64,000 bases of DNA from Bradyrhizobium genosp. SA-3 (GTDB taxonomy: Bacteria; Pseudomonadota; Alphaproteobacteria; Rhizobiales; Xanthobacteraceae): contig NZ_PSRT01000010.1 of assembly GCF_004212635.1 (NCBI RefSeq), positions 1 to 64,000 of the forward strand, given 5' to 3'. The notes under the pieces were generated by a model, which searched no databases, was not told the DNA's origin, and saw nothing but the letters and a program-made list of their open reading frames with translations. The position numbers and the translations under genes were made by a program. This document shows, in pieces, positions 28,724 through 40,497 of the stretch (the first letter of the stretch is position 1; every line of letters starts with the position of its first letter).

Positions 28724-28951
28724 ATGTCGGAGCTACTGGCAAGGATTACAGTCGATCCGCAGCGTATGCATGGACGCCCGTGCATTCGCGATCTGCGCAT
28801 CACGGTTGCCGACGTCCTCGGATTGCTCTCCGCCGGGCAGTCGCGCGAGAGCATCCTGGAAGACTATCCTTATCTGGAAGAGGCCGACATTGACGCGGTG
28901 CTCGCTTATGCGGCCCGCCAGGTCGATCACCCCATCATAGCGGCCAAATAG
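28724..28951 (+). CDS. DUF433 antitoxin
   Basis: 75-residue protein with the DUF433 signature (ITVDPQRMHGRPCIRDLRITV, ILEDYPYLEEADIDAVLAYAAR). DUF433 proteins are predicted helix-turn-helix antitoxins normally paired with a DUF5615 PIN-like toxin, and exactly such a gene follows after one base. Autoregulation of the pair is expected but no operator was identified. Confidence 0.92.
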   Translation: MSELLARITVDPQRMHGRPCIRDLRITVADVLGLLSAGQSRESILEDYPYLEEADIDAVLAYAARQVDHPIIAAK

Positions 28952-28952
28952 C

Positions 28953-29288
28953 TTGCTGTACCTGATCGATGCTCAGCTTCCACCTGCACTCGCGGAAGCG
29001 ATGCGTCGGGTCGGACACGATGCGGTTCATGTCGCCGAGCTCGGGATGGCGAACGCAACCGACGGGGTGATCTGGAGCGAAGCCATTTCGCGATCGGCCG
29101 TTCTCGTAACGAAGGACCGCGATTTCTCACTTCTTCGCGTGGCGAAAGGGCAAGGTCCGACCGTGCTGTGGATCCGGGTCGGCAACATCGACAACCGTGC
29201 GCTGGTCCGTCAGTTTCTGGACGCCATGCCGCAAATCGTCGAAGCCGTCGCGCGGGGCGAGTCGGTCATTGAATTCGTCGGTAGTTAG
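28953..29288 (+). CDS. DUF5615 PIN-like toxin
   Basis: 111-residue PIN-like protein paired with the DUF433 gene. Acidic residues typical of the family are present: IDAQLPPALAEAMR (Asp6), VAELGM, and LVTKDRDFSLL. It starts at TTG 28953, one base after the antitoxin stop, implying translational coupling. RNase activity is predicted for the family and is not shown here. Confidence 0.9.
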   Translation: MLYLIDAQLPPALAEAMRRVGHDAVHVAELGMANATDGVIWSEAISRSAVLVTKDRDFSLLRVAKGQGPTVLWIRVGNIDNRALVRQFLDAMPQIVEAVARGESVIEFVGS

Positions 29289-29289
29289 T

Positions 29290-29673
29290 GTGACGAGCGG
29301 ACTCGAACCACCGTTCCTATTTCATTGGAAAGATCTACCGATCAAAGCGGCTGCTCGCGCCAACCTTCCTGCGAATATCTCCGATAGGATGTTGCTTCTC
29401 CGCTTGATTGCGAAACAGCTCAGGTTTCCTGATTACTTCAGTGAAAACTGGGATGCGCTCGAGGAGTGCCTGCGCGATCTATCATGGTTGCCAGCGGGCA
29501 GGATCATTTTAGAGCACGCGGATGTACCGTTGGTGCGCGATGTTGCGAGCGCGAAAGTCTATGTCGCTATACTCGCTGACGCGACCCGCAAGATGACAAA
29601 ATCGGATCATCCGCTCCAAATCATATTTCCAAGTGGTTGTATCGATCAGATAAAGTGGCTCCTTAGACTCTAG
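29290..29673 (+). CDS. Barstar-family protein (orphan)
   Basis: 127-residue protein with the barstar signature FSENWDALEECLRDLSWLP (about residues 48-66), which in barstar forms the helix that plugs the barnase active site. It starts at GTG 29290, two bases after the toxin stop. No barnase-like ribonuclease is encoded nearby, so its target is unknown. The region is visibly AT-richer than its neighbours, hinting at transfer. Confidence 0.85.
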   Translation: MTSGLEPPFLFHWKDLPIKAAARANLPANISDRMLLLRLIAKQLRFPDYFSENWDALEECLRDLSWLPAGRIILEHADVPLVRDVASAKVYVAILADATRKMTKSDHPLQIIFPSGCIDQIKWLLRL

Positions 29674-29689
29674 CAGAGATGAGTTAGCC

Positions 29690-32665
<2,976 letters not shown>

Positions 32666-32763
32666 CCCGGTGGTCCTCGAGGAATCCCAAAGACGCGCGA
32701 TCGCGCCAATGCAAAAGGCGCGCTTCGCCCGGAACCGGGATCGGCGCCGATGGGTATGCCGGC

Positions 32764-32778
32764 GAACGTAGGAAGAAC
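32764..32778 (-). promoter_or_regulatory. LexA (SOS) box upstream of uvrA
   Basis: GAAC-GTAGGAA-GAAC matches the alphaproteobacterial LexA consensus GAACN7GAAC exactly. It is about 100 bases upstream of the uvrA start, the expected place for SOS control. Confidence 0.8.
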
Positions 32779-32888
32779 GGGCGCGGATTTCCAGTGGCCT
32801 TTGCGAATCGTCAACGGATTGTTGGTGCGCTGGCGGCATCTGGCAGCAGAAGGAGCGGGCGGAACTGCGGAAACGGCAGTCAAAACAA

Positions 32889-32920
32889 AAAGGCCGGCGC
32901 GAGGCCGGCCTTTCGTGACG
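32889..32920 (-). terminator. Intrinsic terminator of the first outer-membrane-protein gene
   Basis: AAAGGCCGGC (32889-32898) and GCCGGCCTTT (32904-32913) form a 10-bp stem; on the minus strand a TTTTTGTTTTG tract follows. It lies about 40 bases after the stop at 32955. Confidence 0.85.
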
Positions 32921-32954
32921 ATGTGACGTCGGTCGCGAGGATCAGTACTTCAGA

Positions 32955-33653
32955 TCAGTACTTGGCGACGACCGGGCCGCCGAAGTGATAGTTCACGCCG
33001 ACCTGCACGGTGTGGAAGTCGATCGTGCCGGACGCCAGCGGAGCGCCAAGGTTCGAGAAGTAGTTCTCGCTGCCGAGGCTGCGATAGAGGTACTCGCCCT
33101 TGACCGACCACTGCGGAGCGAAGAACGCTTCGACGCCCGCACCGACGGTCCAGCCGGAGTGCCACTTGCTGTCGGAGACGCTCACGCCGAGCGCGCTGAG
33201 GGTGACCTTGTTGTCGATCCAGGCGTAACCACCGGTGCCGTAGAACAGCACGTTGTTGACAGCCCAGCCGATGCGGCCGCGCACGGTGCCCATGGCGTCG
33301 GTCTTCGAGCTCAGCGTGGTGCTGACAACGCCGAAGCCGGGCACAACGGTCGCACCGGTGATCGAAGCGCTGACATCAGCCCAGGTGCCGTCGGCTTCGA
33401 TACCGAACACGACGTTGCCGGTCTGCCAGTTGTAGCCAGCGGTACCGCCGACGAAGCCGCCCTTCATCTTCGGATCGGTCGAGGAGTTTTCCCAAGCGCC
33501 GCCGCCGACGACACCGAGATAGAAGCCCGTCCAGTTGTAGACGGCAGCCGGAGCGATCGGCGCCTTGGTGTAGGGGCGGGCTGCGAGATCAGCGGCCGAA
33601 GCCGGAGCAGCGAGAGCGAACAAACAGGCCGAAGCCAACAAAACCTTCTTCAT
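32955..33653 (-). CDS. Outer-membrane beta-barrel protein (Omp25/31 type)
   Basis: 232-residue small porin-like barrel. A signal peptide (MKKVLLASACLFALAAPASA) is followed by the conserved start ADLAARPYTKAP, then alternating beta strands such as WTGFYLGVVGGGAW and AGYNWQTGNVVFGIEAD, and the terminal strand VGVNYHFGGPVVAKY, which includes an insertion-signal-like end. Its paralogue lies next upstream with the same N-terminal and C-terminal patterns. Role is structural or permeability-related by homology. Confidence 0.93.
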   Translation of the reverse strand: MKKVLLASACLFALAAPASAADLAARPYTKAPIAPAAVYNWTGFYLGVVGGGAWENSSTDPKMKGGFVGGTAGYNWQTGNVVFGIEADGTWADVSASITGATVVPGFGVVSTTLSSKTDAMGTVRGRIGWAVNNVLFYGTGGYAWIDNKVTLSALGVSVSDSKWHSGWTVGAGVEAFFAPQWSVKGEYLYRSLGSENYFSNLGAPLASGTIDFHTVQVGVNYHFGGPVVAKY

Positions 33654-33763
33654 CTTTAATCTAATCCCAGTCCCAGTTTCTGTTGTTGCCTTCCATGCCG
33701 GAAGGGCAGCGGACTCAACGGCCCAACTAATGCCGTGCTTACACCACTAAAGCCGCAAGTTGT

Positions 33764-33780
33764 GTCTCCGAAAAGCCACA
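33764..33780 (-). promoter_or_regulatory. Conserved upstream element of OMP gene 1
   Basis: GTCTCCGAAAAGCCACA lies 111 bases upstream of the ATG at 33653. A copy with one difference lies 114 bases upstream of the paralogue. On the coding strand it reads TGTGGCTTTTCGGAGAC, so it may include the -35 region or an activator site. Confidence 0.55.
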
Positions 33781-33831
33781 ACAGCGGCAAAACGTAGCAA
33801 GTGCCAACCTATTGTTCCGGTTTAGGACCGC

Positions 33832-33866
33832 AAAAAACAAAAGGGCCGGCACGAGGCCGACCCTTG
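33832..33866 (-). terminator. Intrinsic terminator of the second outer-membrane-protein gene
   Basis: AAGGGCCGG and CCGACCCTT (33841-33865) form a stem with one mismatch; the minus strand continues CCCTTTTGTTTTTTG. It follows the stop at 33892 by about 25 bases. Confidence 0.8.
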
Positions 33867-33891
33867 ATCTCTAAATGATATCAGGCAGATA

Positions 33892-34662
33892 TCAGTACTT
33901 CGCGATGAGCGGACCGCCCCAGCGGTAGTTCACCCGGATCATGCCGATATCGACATCCTGGCTGATGCGCTCGGAGCGAGTGACAACACCGAGCGGCGCA
34001 CCGACGAAATTGCCGGACCCGGTGAAGTTGATCGTGCGGTTGCCGAGGAAGATGTGGTCGTACTCGAAGCCGACCGACCAGTTCGGCGCGAATCCGAACT
34101 CGATGCCCGCGCCCACGGTGCCGCCCCAACGGGTCTCGTTGGCCCGGTCGAACTCGAGGCCTGTCGCCAAATCGAAGGTCCGATAGCGATCACCGACAAC
34201 GGCGCCGCCGCCCTTCACGTAGAGCAGCACGTTGTTCCAGGCGTAGCCGACCTGGCCGGTGATCAAACCGAACGAGTCAATCTTCGAGCGGTTGCGAAGG
34301 GCGAACAGCGCGCTGACATTGTCGCCAGAAAAGTCTGCCCAGTTGCCCTGGCCCTCGAAGCCGAACACCCAATTGGCCGACTGCCAGCGATAGCCAACCT
34401 GGCCACCGACCGTGCCGCCCGTCGCGTTGTGACAGCCTTCTCCGACCAGAGCGCCAGTTCCCGGCGACACGAAGTCCCAGCACTTGTGGCTGGTGCCGCC
34501 GCCGCCGTTGATACCGATGTAGAAGCCGCTCCAGTCGTAGATGGCGGCGACCATCGGCGGCGGAGCTTTGGTGTAGGGGCGCGCAGCGAGATCCGCCGCA
34601 CTTGCAGGAGCCGACAGGCCCAACGCGATTGCACCGATTGCACCAAACAGAATTTTATTCAT
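33892..34662 (-). CDS. Outer-membrane beta-barrel protein, paralogue 2
   Basis: 256-residue paralogue of the neighbouring barrel. The signal peptide (FGAIGAIALGLSAPASA) is followed by ADLAARPYTKAPPP, WSGFYIGINGGGG, GYRWQSANWVFGFEGQG and the last strand VNYRWGGPLIAKY. It carries a pair of Cys in the first extracellular loop (Cys at the KCWDF and EGCHN segments) that the paralogue lacks. ATG 34662 was chosen for the signal peptide. Confidence 0.92.
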   Translation of the reverse strand: MNKILFGAIGAIALGLSAPASAADLAARPYTKAPPPMVAAIYDWSGFYIGINGGGGTSHKCWDFVSPGTGALVGEGCHNATGGTVGGQVGYRWQSANWVFGFEGQGNWADFSGDNVSALFALRNRSKIDSFGLITGQVGYAWNNVLLYVKGGGAVVGDRYRTFDLATGLEFDRANETRWGGTVGAGIEFGFAPNWSVGFEYDHIFLGNRTINFTGSGNFVGAPLGVVTRSERISQDVDIGMIRVNYRWGGPLIAKY

Positions 34663-34775
34663 TGCAGTCTCCCCAGTTTCGTCCGCTTCTTCACGTCCCC
34701 GAAGCGGTTGATCAGGCGCGACGCCCATATGAACTAAGTCCGACTCAACCGTAGCCTAAGGAGTGGGCAAAGTCC

Positions 34776-34792
34776 GTCTCCGAAATGCCACA
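34776..34792 (-). promoter_or_regulatory. Conserved upstream element of OMP gene 2
   Basis: GTCTCCGAAATGCCACA, matching 16 of 17 positions of the element upstream of the other barrel gene and at nearly the same distance from the start codon. Confidence 0.55.
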
Positions 34793-35114
34793 CTCGCAAA
34801 CCGATTGAACCAAGTGCAACTTGATGAATGTTAAGTAGTTTTTACCGTTTCTCGGGAACCCAAAAAGTTCCATCCGGGGGCTGCTTTTTTTTCATCGTCA
34901 TCGTGGCCGGACTGAGCCCAATGGCCGCCCGATCGTCCACAAAGAACAAATCTGGAACGAAACGGATGGCGATGCTATATGTGGGGATAACCCTGGGGGT
35001 GATGGGCTGAGCGGCGTCCGCAAGCGTATAGGGTCGCCTCAACGGAGCGGCGGAGGAACGCGAGGAGCGGACTTTCACCTTTGAAATTCAGTGGCATTGG
35101 AGTGGAGAGCGGCG
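34793..35114. other. Intergenic region upstream of ssb
   Basis: About 320 bases, AT-richer at 34800-34900, with an inverted repeat GGAAC-CCAAAAA-GTTCC near 34855-34871 and a T8 run shortly after, which may terminate plus-strand transcription. It also holds the LexA box. A 60-codon frame starting at 34828 is not convincing as a gene. Confidence 0.45.
34944..34958 (+). promoter_or_regulatory. LexA (SOS) box upstream of ssb
   Basis: GAAC-AAATCTG-GAAC matches GAACN7GAAC exactly, about 155 bases upstream of the ssb start. It fits the well-known SOS or LexA association of ssb near uvrA. Confidence 0.75.
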
Positions 35115-35609
35115 ATGGCGGGAAGCGTCAACAAGGTCATTCTGGTTGGAAATCTCGGCAAGGATCCCGAAATCCGCCGCACCCAGGACGGGCGGCCGAT
35201 CGCGAATTTGAGCGTCGCCACCTCGGAGACATGGCGCGACAAGAATACCGGCGAGCGCAAGGAAAAGACCGAGTGGCATCGCGTCGTGATCTTCAATGAA
35301 GGGCTGTGCAAGGTTGCCGAGCAGTACCTGAAGAAGGGCGCCAAGGTTTACATCGAGGGCGCGCTCCAGACCCGCAAATGGACCGACCAGAGCGGCGTCG
35401 AAAAGTACTCGACCGAGGTCGTGCTCCAGGGCTTCAACTCGACGCTGACAATGCTCGACGGCCGCGGCGGCGGCGGAGGAGGCGGCAGCTTCGGCGATGA
35501 GCCGGGCGGGGATTTCGGCTCCTCCGGTCCCGTCAGCAGCGCGCCGCGTCGCCCTGTTGCCGCCGGCGGTGGTCGCAACAGCGACATGGACGACGATATC
35601 CCGTTCTGA
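35115..35609 (+). CDS. ssb: Single-stranded DNA-binding protein
   Basis: 164-residue SSB that coats single-stranded DNA in replication and repair. The OB fold begins [19 protein letters not shown] and includes [29 protein letters not shown]; a Gly-rich linker leads to the acidic tip DDDIPF that recruits partner proteins. ATG 35115 has GGAG upstream and gives the canonical N-terminus. It is flanked by uvrA on one side and gyrA on the other. Confidence 0.97.
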   Translation: MAGSVNKVILVGNLGKDPEIRRTQDGRPIANLSVATSETWRDKNTGERKEKTEWHRVVIFNEGLCKVAEQYLKKGAKVYIEGALQTRKWTDQSGVEKYSTEVVLQGFNSTLTMLDGRGGGGGGGSFGDEPGGDFGSSGPVSSAPRRPVAAGGGRNSDMDDDIPF

Positions 35610-35968
35610 GAACACGGATCGCGCGGCCAAGGCGCATTGCCTGATCGGGCTGCGTTTGGCGTGTCGTGTCAGCAATTTCTACTAATCGGCGGGGCGGGCT
35701 CGGATTTTCCGGGCCCGCTTCATGTTCGACGTGAACTCGGACTGCGCCGTGGCAAACAGTCTGACCGGGCCCGCTCGCGGCGCGGTTTTCCAGGCGTGAG
35801 AGGTCATTTTGGAAGGGCGATTCCGGGCCTCTCGGGAGCAGTGCTCGGAAGGGCTTAAGTTGTTGGAAAAATAGGCGGAAAAATCGCTTGCCCGGACCTT
35901 CGCGAGGGTGGTTATCCGGCCCCCAATGCGCTATATGATTCCCAGATAAAACCTCACCGGATTTCCCC
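35610..35968. other. Intergenic region between ssb and gyrA
   Basis: About 360 bases. GCGGGCTCGG (35694-35703) and CCGGGCCCGC (35709-35718) form a hairpin around ATTTT that may terminate ssb, though the following T run is poor. The remainder must hold the gyrA promoter; no other feature was recognised. Confidence 0.45.
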
Positions 35969-38713
35969 TTGGCTGACGACGACAACAAGCCCGGCGACCA
36001 GCCGGCGCAACCCTCGGACATTCGCCCCGTCTCCATCCTCGACGAGATGAAGAAGTCCTATCTCGATTACGCCATGAGCGTGATCGTGTCGCGTGCGCTG
36101 CCCGATGCGCGCGACGGCCTGAAGCCGGTGCACCGCCGCATCCTGTTCTCGATGAACGAGGAAGGCTATACGCCGGACAAGAAGCACAAGAAGTCGGCCG
36201 GTATCGTCGGCGACGTCATGGGCCAATACCATCCGCATGGCGACCAGGCGATCTACGACGCGCTGGTGCGCATGGCGCAGCCTTTCTCGATGCGCGAACT
36301 GCTGGTGGACGGGCAGGGCAATTTCGGCTCGGTCGACGGCGATCCGCCGGCGGCGATGCGCTACACCGAGTCGCGCCTGACCAAGATCGCGCTGAAGCTG
36401 CTCGACGACATCGACAACGAGACCGTCGACTTCCAGGACAATTACGACGGCTCGACCAAGGAGCCGGTGGTCCTGCCGGCGCGGTTCCCGAACCTGCTGG
36501 TCAACGGCGCCGGCGGCATCGCGGTCGGCATGGCCACCAATATCCCGCCGCACAATCTCGGCGAGGTCATCGATGCCTGCCTGGCGTTGATCGACAATCC
36601 GTCGCTGACCATCGAGGAACTCAACAACATCATCCCGGGCCCGGATTTCCCGACCGGCGGCATCATCCTGGGCCGCCAGGGCATCCGCAGCGCCTACCAT
36701 CTCGGCCGCGGCTCCATCGTGATGCGCGGCAAGGTCACGTTCGAGACGATCCGCAAGGAGCGCGAGGCGATCGTCATCACCGAGATCCCCTATCAGGTGA
36801 ACAAGGCGACGATGGTCGAGCGCATCGCCGAGCTCTACAAGGAAAAGAAGATCGAGGGCATCTCCGATCTGCGCGACGAGTCCGACCGCGAGGGCTACCG
36901 TGTCGTCGTCGAGCTCAAGCGCGATGCCGTGCCCGACGTGGTGCTGAATCAGCTCTACAAGTTCACGCCGCTCCAGACCAGCTTCGGCGTCAACGCCGTC
37001 GCGCTCGATTCCGGCCGTCCGCAGACGATGAACCTGAAGGATATGCTGACGATCTTCGTCGGCTTCCGCGAGCAGGTCGTCACGCGCCGGACCAAGTACA
37101 AGCTGCGCAAGGCGCGCGAGCGCGCGCATGAGCAGGTCGGCCTCGCCATCGCGGTCGCCAACATCGACGAGATTATCAAGGTGATCCGCACCTCGCCGAC
37201 GCCGGCCGCTGCGCGCGACACCCTGATGACGCGCGACTGGCCGGCGCGCGACGTCGAGGACATCATCACGCTGATCGACGATCCGCGCCACCGCATCAAC
37301 GCGGACGGCACCATCCGCCTGTCGCTGGACCAGGCCAAGGCCATCCTGGAACTGCGCCTGGCACGTCTCACTGCGCTCGGCCGCGACGAGATCGGCGACG
37401 AGCTGTCAAAACTCGCCGGCGAGATCGGCGACTATCTCGAGATCCTGCGCTCGCGCGCCCGCATTCTCGAGATCATCAAGACCGAGCTCGCCGAGGTGAA
37501 GGCCGAGTTCGCCACGCCGCGCCGCACCGTGATCATGGAGCAGGAAGGCGAGGTCGAGGACGAGGACCTGATCCAGCGCGAGGACATGGTCGTCACCGTC
37601 TCGCACGCCGGCTACGTCAAGCGCGTGCCGCTGTCGGCCTACCGGGCGCAGCGCCGCGGCGGCAAGGGCCGCGCCGGCATGCAGACCCGTGACGAGGATT
37701 TCGTCAGCCGCCTGTTCGTGGCCTCCACGCACACGCCGGTGCTGTTCTTCTCCTCGCGCGGCCAGGTCTACAAGGAAAAGGTCTGGCGCCTGCCGATGGC
37801 CGCGCCGAACGCGCGCGGCAAGGCGCTGATCAACATTCTGCCGCTGGAGCAGGGCGAGCGCATCACCACCATCATGCCGCTGCCCGAGGATGAATCGACC
37901 TGGGGCAACCTCGACGTGATGTTCGCCACTACAGGCGGCAACGTGCGGCGCAACAAGCTGTCCGACTTCGTCGACGTCCGCCGTTCCGGCATCATCGCGA
38001 TGAAGCTCGACGACAACGAGGCGATCGTCGACGTCCAGATCTGCACCGAGCGCGACGACGTGCTGCTGACCGCCGCCGGCGGCCAGTGCATCCGCTTCCC
38101 TGTCACCGACGTGCGCGTGTTCACCGGGCGTACCTCGATGGGCGTGCGCGGCATCGCGCTTGGCGAGGGCGACAAGGTGATTTCGCTGGCGATCCTGCGC
38201 CATGTCGAGACCACCTCGGACGAGCGCTCGGCCTACCTGAAGATGCGCCGTGCGGTCGCAGGCGAAGCTGCCACTGAGGAGACCGCCGCGGACGGAGAGG
38301 CCGAGGAGGCCTCCGGCAGCTTCCAGCTGGCCCAGGAGCGTTACGCCGAGATGTCTGCGCAGGAGCAGGTCGTGCTCACCGTGTCGGTCAACGGCTACGG
38401 CAAGCGCACCTCGTCCTACGAGTACCGCACCACGGGCCGCGGCGGCAAAGGCATCGTCGCCATGAGCGTCAACAACCGCAACGGCAACCTCGTGGCGTCG
38501 TTCCCGGTGGAAGATGCCGACCAGATCATGCTGGTCACCGACAAGGGCCAGCTGATCCGCTGTCCAGTCGAAGGCATCCGCATCGCCGGCCGCTCGACGC
38601 AGGGCGTGATCGTGTTCGACACGGCCGAGGACGAGCACGTCGTCTCGGTCGAGCACATCACGGAAGAGGCCGAGAGCGGGAATGGAGAGAACGGCAACGG
38701 CGGCGGAGCCTAG
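35969..38713 (+). CDS. gyrA: DNA gyrase subunit A
   Basis: 914-residue breakage-reunion subunit of gyrase, which introduces negative supercoils. The catalytic Tyr lies in [14 protein letters not shown], and the C-terminal half has the DNA-wrapping blades, with the GyrA box QRRGGKG. The quinolone-determining loop reads [10 protein letters not shown], with Gln at the position of E. coli Ser83. The N-terminus [11 protein letters not shown] starts at TTG 35969. The length is near normal, with an acidic Glu/Ala-rich insert at about residues 765-790. Confidence 0.98.
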   Translation: MADDDNKPGDQPAQPSDIRPVSILDEMKKSYLDYAMSVIVSRALPDARDGLKPVHRRILFSMNEEGYTPDKKHKKSAGIVGDVMGQYHPHGDQAIYDALVRMAQPFSMRELLVDGQGNFGSVDGDPPAAMRYTESRLTKIALKLLDDIDNETVDFQDNYDGSTKEPVVLPARFPNLLVNGAGGIAVGMATNIPPHNLGEVIDACLALIDNPSLTIEELNNIIPGPDFPTGGIILGRQGIRSAYHLGRGSIVMRGKVTFETIRKEREAIVITEIPYQVNKATMVERIAELYKEKKIEGISDLRDESDREGYRVVVELKRDAVPDVVLNQLYKFTPLQTSFGVNAVALDSGRPQTMNLKDMLTIFVGFREQVVTRRTKYKLRKARERAHEQVGLAIAVANIDEIIKVIRTSPTPAAARDTLMTRDWPARDVEDIITLIDDPRHRINADGTIRLSLDQAKAILELRLARLTALGRDEIGDELSKLAGEIGDYLEILRSRARILEIIKTELAEVKAEFATPRRTVIMEQEGEVEDEDLIQREDMVVTVSHAGYVKRVPLSAYRAQRRGGKGRAGMQTRDEDFVSRLFVASTHTPVLFFSSRGQVYKEKVWRLPMAAPNARGKALINILPLEQGERITTIMPLPEDESTWGNLDVMFATTGGNVRRNKLSDFVDVRRSGIIAMKLDDNEAIVDVQICTERDDVLLTAAGGQCIRFPVTDVRVFTGRTSMGVRGIALGEGDKVISLAILRHVETTSDERSAYLKMRRAVAGEAATEETAADGEAEEASGSFQLAQERYAEMSAQEQVVLTVSVNGYGKRTSSYEYRTTGRGGKGIVAMSVNNRNGNLVASFPVEDADQIMLVTDKGQLIRCPVEGIRIAGRSTQGVIVFDTAEDEHVVSVEHITEEAESGNGENGNGGGA

Positions 38714-38714
38714 C

Positions 38715-38805
38715 GCATGATCCGGAAAAGCGCGCAGCGGTTTTCCGAAAAGATCATGCTCAAACAATAAGCGCGATGACGATTCATCCTGATCTCATCG
38801 CGCTT
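38715..38805. repeat. Extragenic palindrome, family D, at the gyrA 3' end
   Basis: Two hairpins in series: GCATGATC...GGAAAA pairing with TTTTCC...GATCATGC (38715-38759), and AAGCGCGATGA with TCATCGCGCTT (38769-38805). It begins right after the gyrA stop, may help end transcription, and supplies the final codons of the convergent esterase gene. Confidence 0.85.
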
Positions 38806-39731
38806 TCGGCTGGCCCGGGAGCCGACGAAGCTGTATCGCAACGGTGGTTGGAGATGAATTCTCCGATCTGAGTGATGGCCGCATGGGCTTCCGGCAGCAC
38901 CGGAACGAATAGCTGGAAGACGTGCGGCATGCGCGGCCAGACCTCCAGGCGGCTCCGCGGATTACCTTGTTTCAGCTTGTCGGCCATGCGGACCGCGTCA
39001 TCCCGCAGGATCTCGTCGCTGCCGACATGGATCAGCACCGGCGGAAGGCCGAACGCATCGCCATAGAGCGGCGAGGCATGGGGGTTATACGGGTCGGCGC
39101 CTGCCAGATAGCAACGCACGAATTCCGGAACATCGCGCACGTTCAACATCGGATCTGATGCGGCATTCTCGATCAACGAGGGCGCGGTGAGCGCGAGATC
39201 GGTCCAGGGCGACATGGCAACGGCGGCGGCAGGAAGCGGCTTGCGTTCGTCACGCAGCCTCAGGAGAAGGCACAGGGCCAATCCTCCACCGGCTGAATCA
39301 CCCATCACGAACAATTCGCCTGGATCGCCCGTCTCGCCGGCGAGCCAGAGAAAACCCGCTACGGCGTCGTCCAGTGCGGCCGGAAACGGATGTTCGGGGG
39401 CGAGGCGATATTCAAGGGCCCAGACCGTCGATTTGGTCACATTCGCAATGCGCCAGGTGAAATGCCGGTAGTAGATCGGCGCGCCCGAGACATAGGCGCC
39501 GCCATGAAGATATAGCACGTTGCGTCCCGGCTGCGACGCCGGGGTGGCGATCCGGTGTAGTCTGAGGTGACTGGCCTGCACGACGCTTGTCTTTGTGCTG
39601 CGTGGCGGACGAGGCACCCATCGCTCCATGCGATGCATGTTGGCCCGCCACGTCCCGACATCGAATGGCTGACGGTGCCGTTTCAGGAACATGCGGATAC
39701 CGAGACGCAGCATTTCCGCGCGCAAGCTCAT
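38784..39731 (-). CDS. Alpha/beta hydrolase, hormone-sensitive-lipase (family IV) type
   Basis: 315-residue esterase-like enzyme. The HSL oxyanion motif LYLHGGAYVSG, nucleophile elbow VMGDSAGGGLA, acid VGSDEILRDD and His in RMPHVFQLF are complete. The last residues (AESAMRSG) and stop lie in the family D palindrome. It is the last gene of a minus-strand run: acyltransferase, ABC permease, ABC ATPase, hydrolase, with a 31-base gap from the ATPase. It might cleave or transfer an acyl group from the exported molecule, an inference from context. Confidence 0.92.
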   Translation of the reverse strand: MSLRAEMLRLGIRMFLKRHRQPFDVGTWRANMHRMERWVPRPPRSTKTSVVQASHLRLHRIATPASQPGRNVLYLHGGAYVSGAPIYYRHFTWRIANVTKSTVWALEYRLAPEHPFPAALDDAVAGFLWLAGETGDPGELFVMGDSAGGGLALCLLLRLRDERKPLPAAAVAMSPWTDLALTAPSLIENAASDPMLNVRDVPEFVRCYLAGADPYNPHASPLYGDAFGLPPVLIHVGSDEILRDDAVRMADKLKQGNPRSRLEVWPRMPHVFQLFVPVLPEAHAAITQIGEFISNHRCDTASSAPGPAESAMRSG

Positions 39732-39762
39732 GGTGCGTCCTCTTGCTTCATTCGCTTGGTTC

Positions 39763-40497
39763 TTACGGCCTGAATGCGGCCGCCTTTGGCAGGTGCAGCC
39801 GCTCGGGTTCGCCGGATCCGGTGTCGACCAGCAGGCCATCCTCGATCTCGACGATGCGATCCGCAAAGGGAATGACCCGCGGATCATGCGTCACGACGAG
39901 CACGGCGCGCTCGCGCTGATGGGCTGCATCGGCGAGAATCCGCATGATGCTTCGCCCGTTATTGCCGTCGAGCGCGGCAGTTGGCTCGTCGGCGAGAATG
40001 ACCGAGGGATTGGCGACAAAGGCTCGCGCGATCGCGACCCTCTGCTGCTCACCGCCGCTGAGCTCGCCCGGCAAGGTATCGGCCTTCTGCTCCAGACCGA
40101 CCAGGTTCAGCGCTTCCCGCGCCCGTTTCCCGGCTTTGCGTCCACGCTCATGACGGATGTCAAGGGCGAGTTGCACGTTCTGTGCAGCGGTGAGCGTCGG
40201 AAACAGATGATAGGACTGGAACACAAAGCCGATATGGTCGCGCCTGATTCTGGCCAGTCCCTCCTTGTCGACGCCCGACGTGGGAGTACCGCACACGGTG
40301 AGCGTGCCCGAACTTGGTGCCAGCATGCATCCGAGTACGAGCAGCAGCGTCGTCTTGCCGCTGCCCGACGGTCCCATCAGCAGTGTGAACTCGCCGCGTC
40401 GCAGCGTGAGGTCGATCCCGCGCAGCGCCTTCACCTCGCCAGCGCCACGCCCAAGCGTTTTCTTGATCGCGGTGGCCTCAATGATGATTTCGTTCAT
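39763..40497 (-). CDS. ABC transporter ATP-binding protein, MacB/DevA type
   Basis: 244-residue ATPase partner of the adjacent FtsX-type permease. Walker A is MGPSGSGKTTLLLVLG, signature LSGGEQQRVAIARAF, Walker B VILADEPTAALD, and the switch His in VVTHDPR. ATG 40497 overlaps the permease stop (ATGA), so translation is coupled. The MacB/LolD/DevA group drives efflux or lipoprotein release, here with no membrane-fusion partner encoded alongside. Confidence 0.94.
   Translation of the reverse strand: MNEIIIEATAIKKTLGRGAGEVKALRGIDLTLRRGEFTLLMGPSGSGKTTLLLVLGCMLAPSSGTLTVCGTPTSGVDKEGLARIRRDHIGFVFQSYHLFPTLTAAQNVQLALDIRHERGRKAGKRAREALNLVGLEQKADTLPGELSGGEQQRVAIARAFVANPSVILADEPTAALDGNNGRSIMRILADAAHQRERAVLVVTHDPRVIPFADRIVEIEDGLLVDTGSGEPERLHLPKAAAFRP

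Noticed and set aside
34828-35010. 60-codon plus-strand frame upstream of ssb
   Set aside because: Spans a T8 run and the LexA box; no signal or family; considered intergenic.
35954-37291. Long minus-strand frame opposite gyrA
   Set aside because: Antisense shadow; composition typical of reverse-strand frames.
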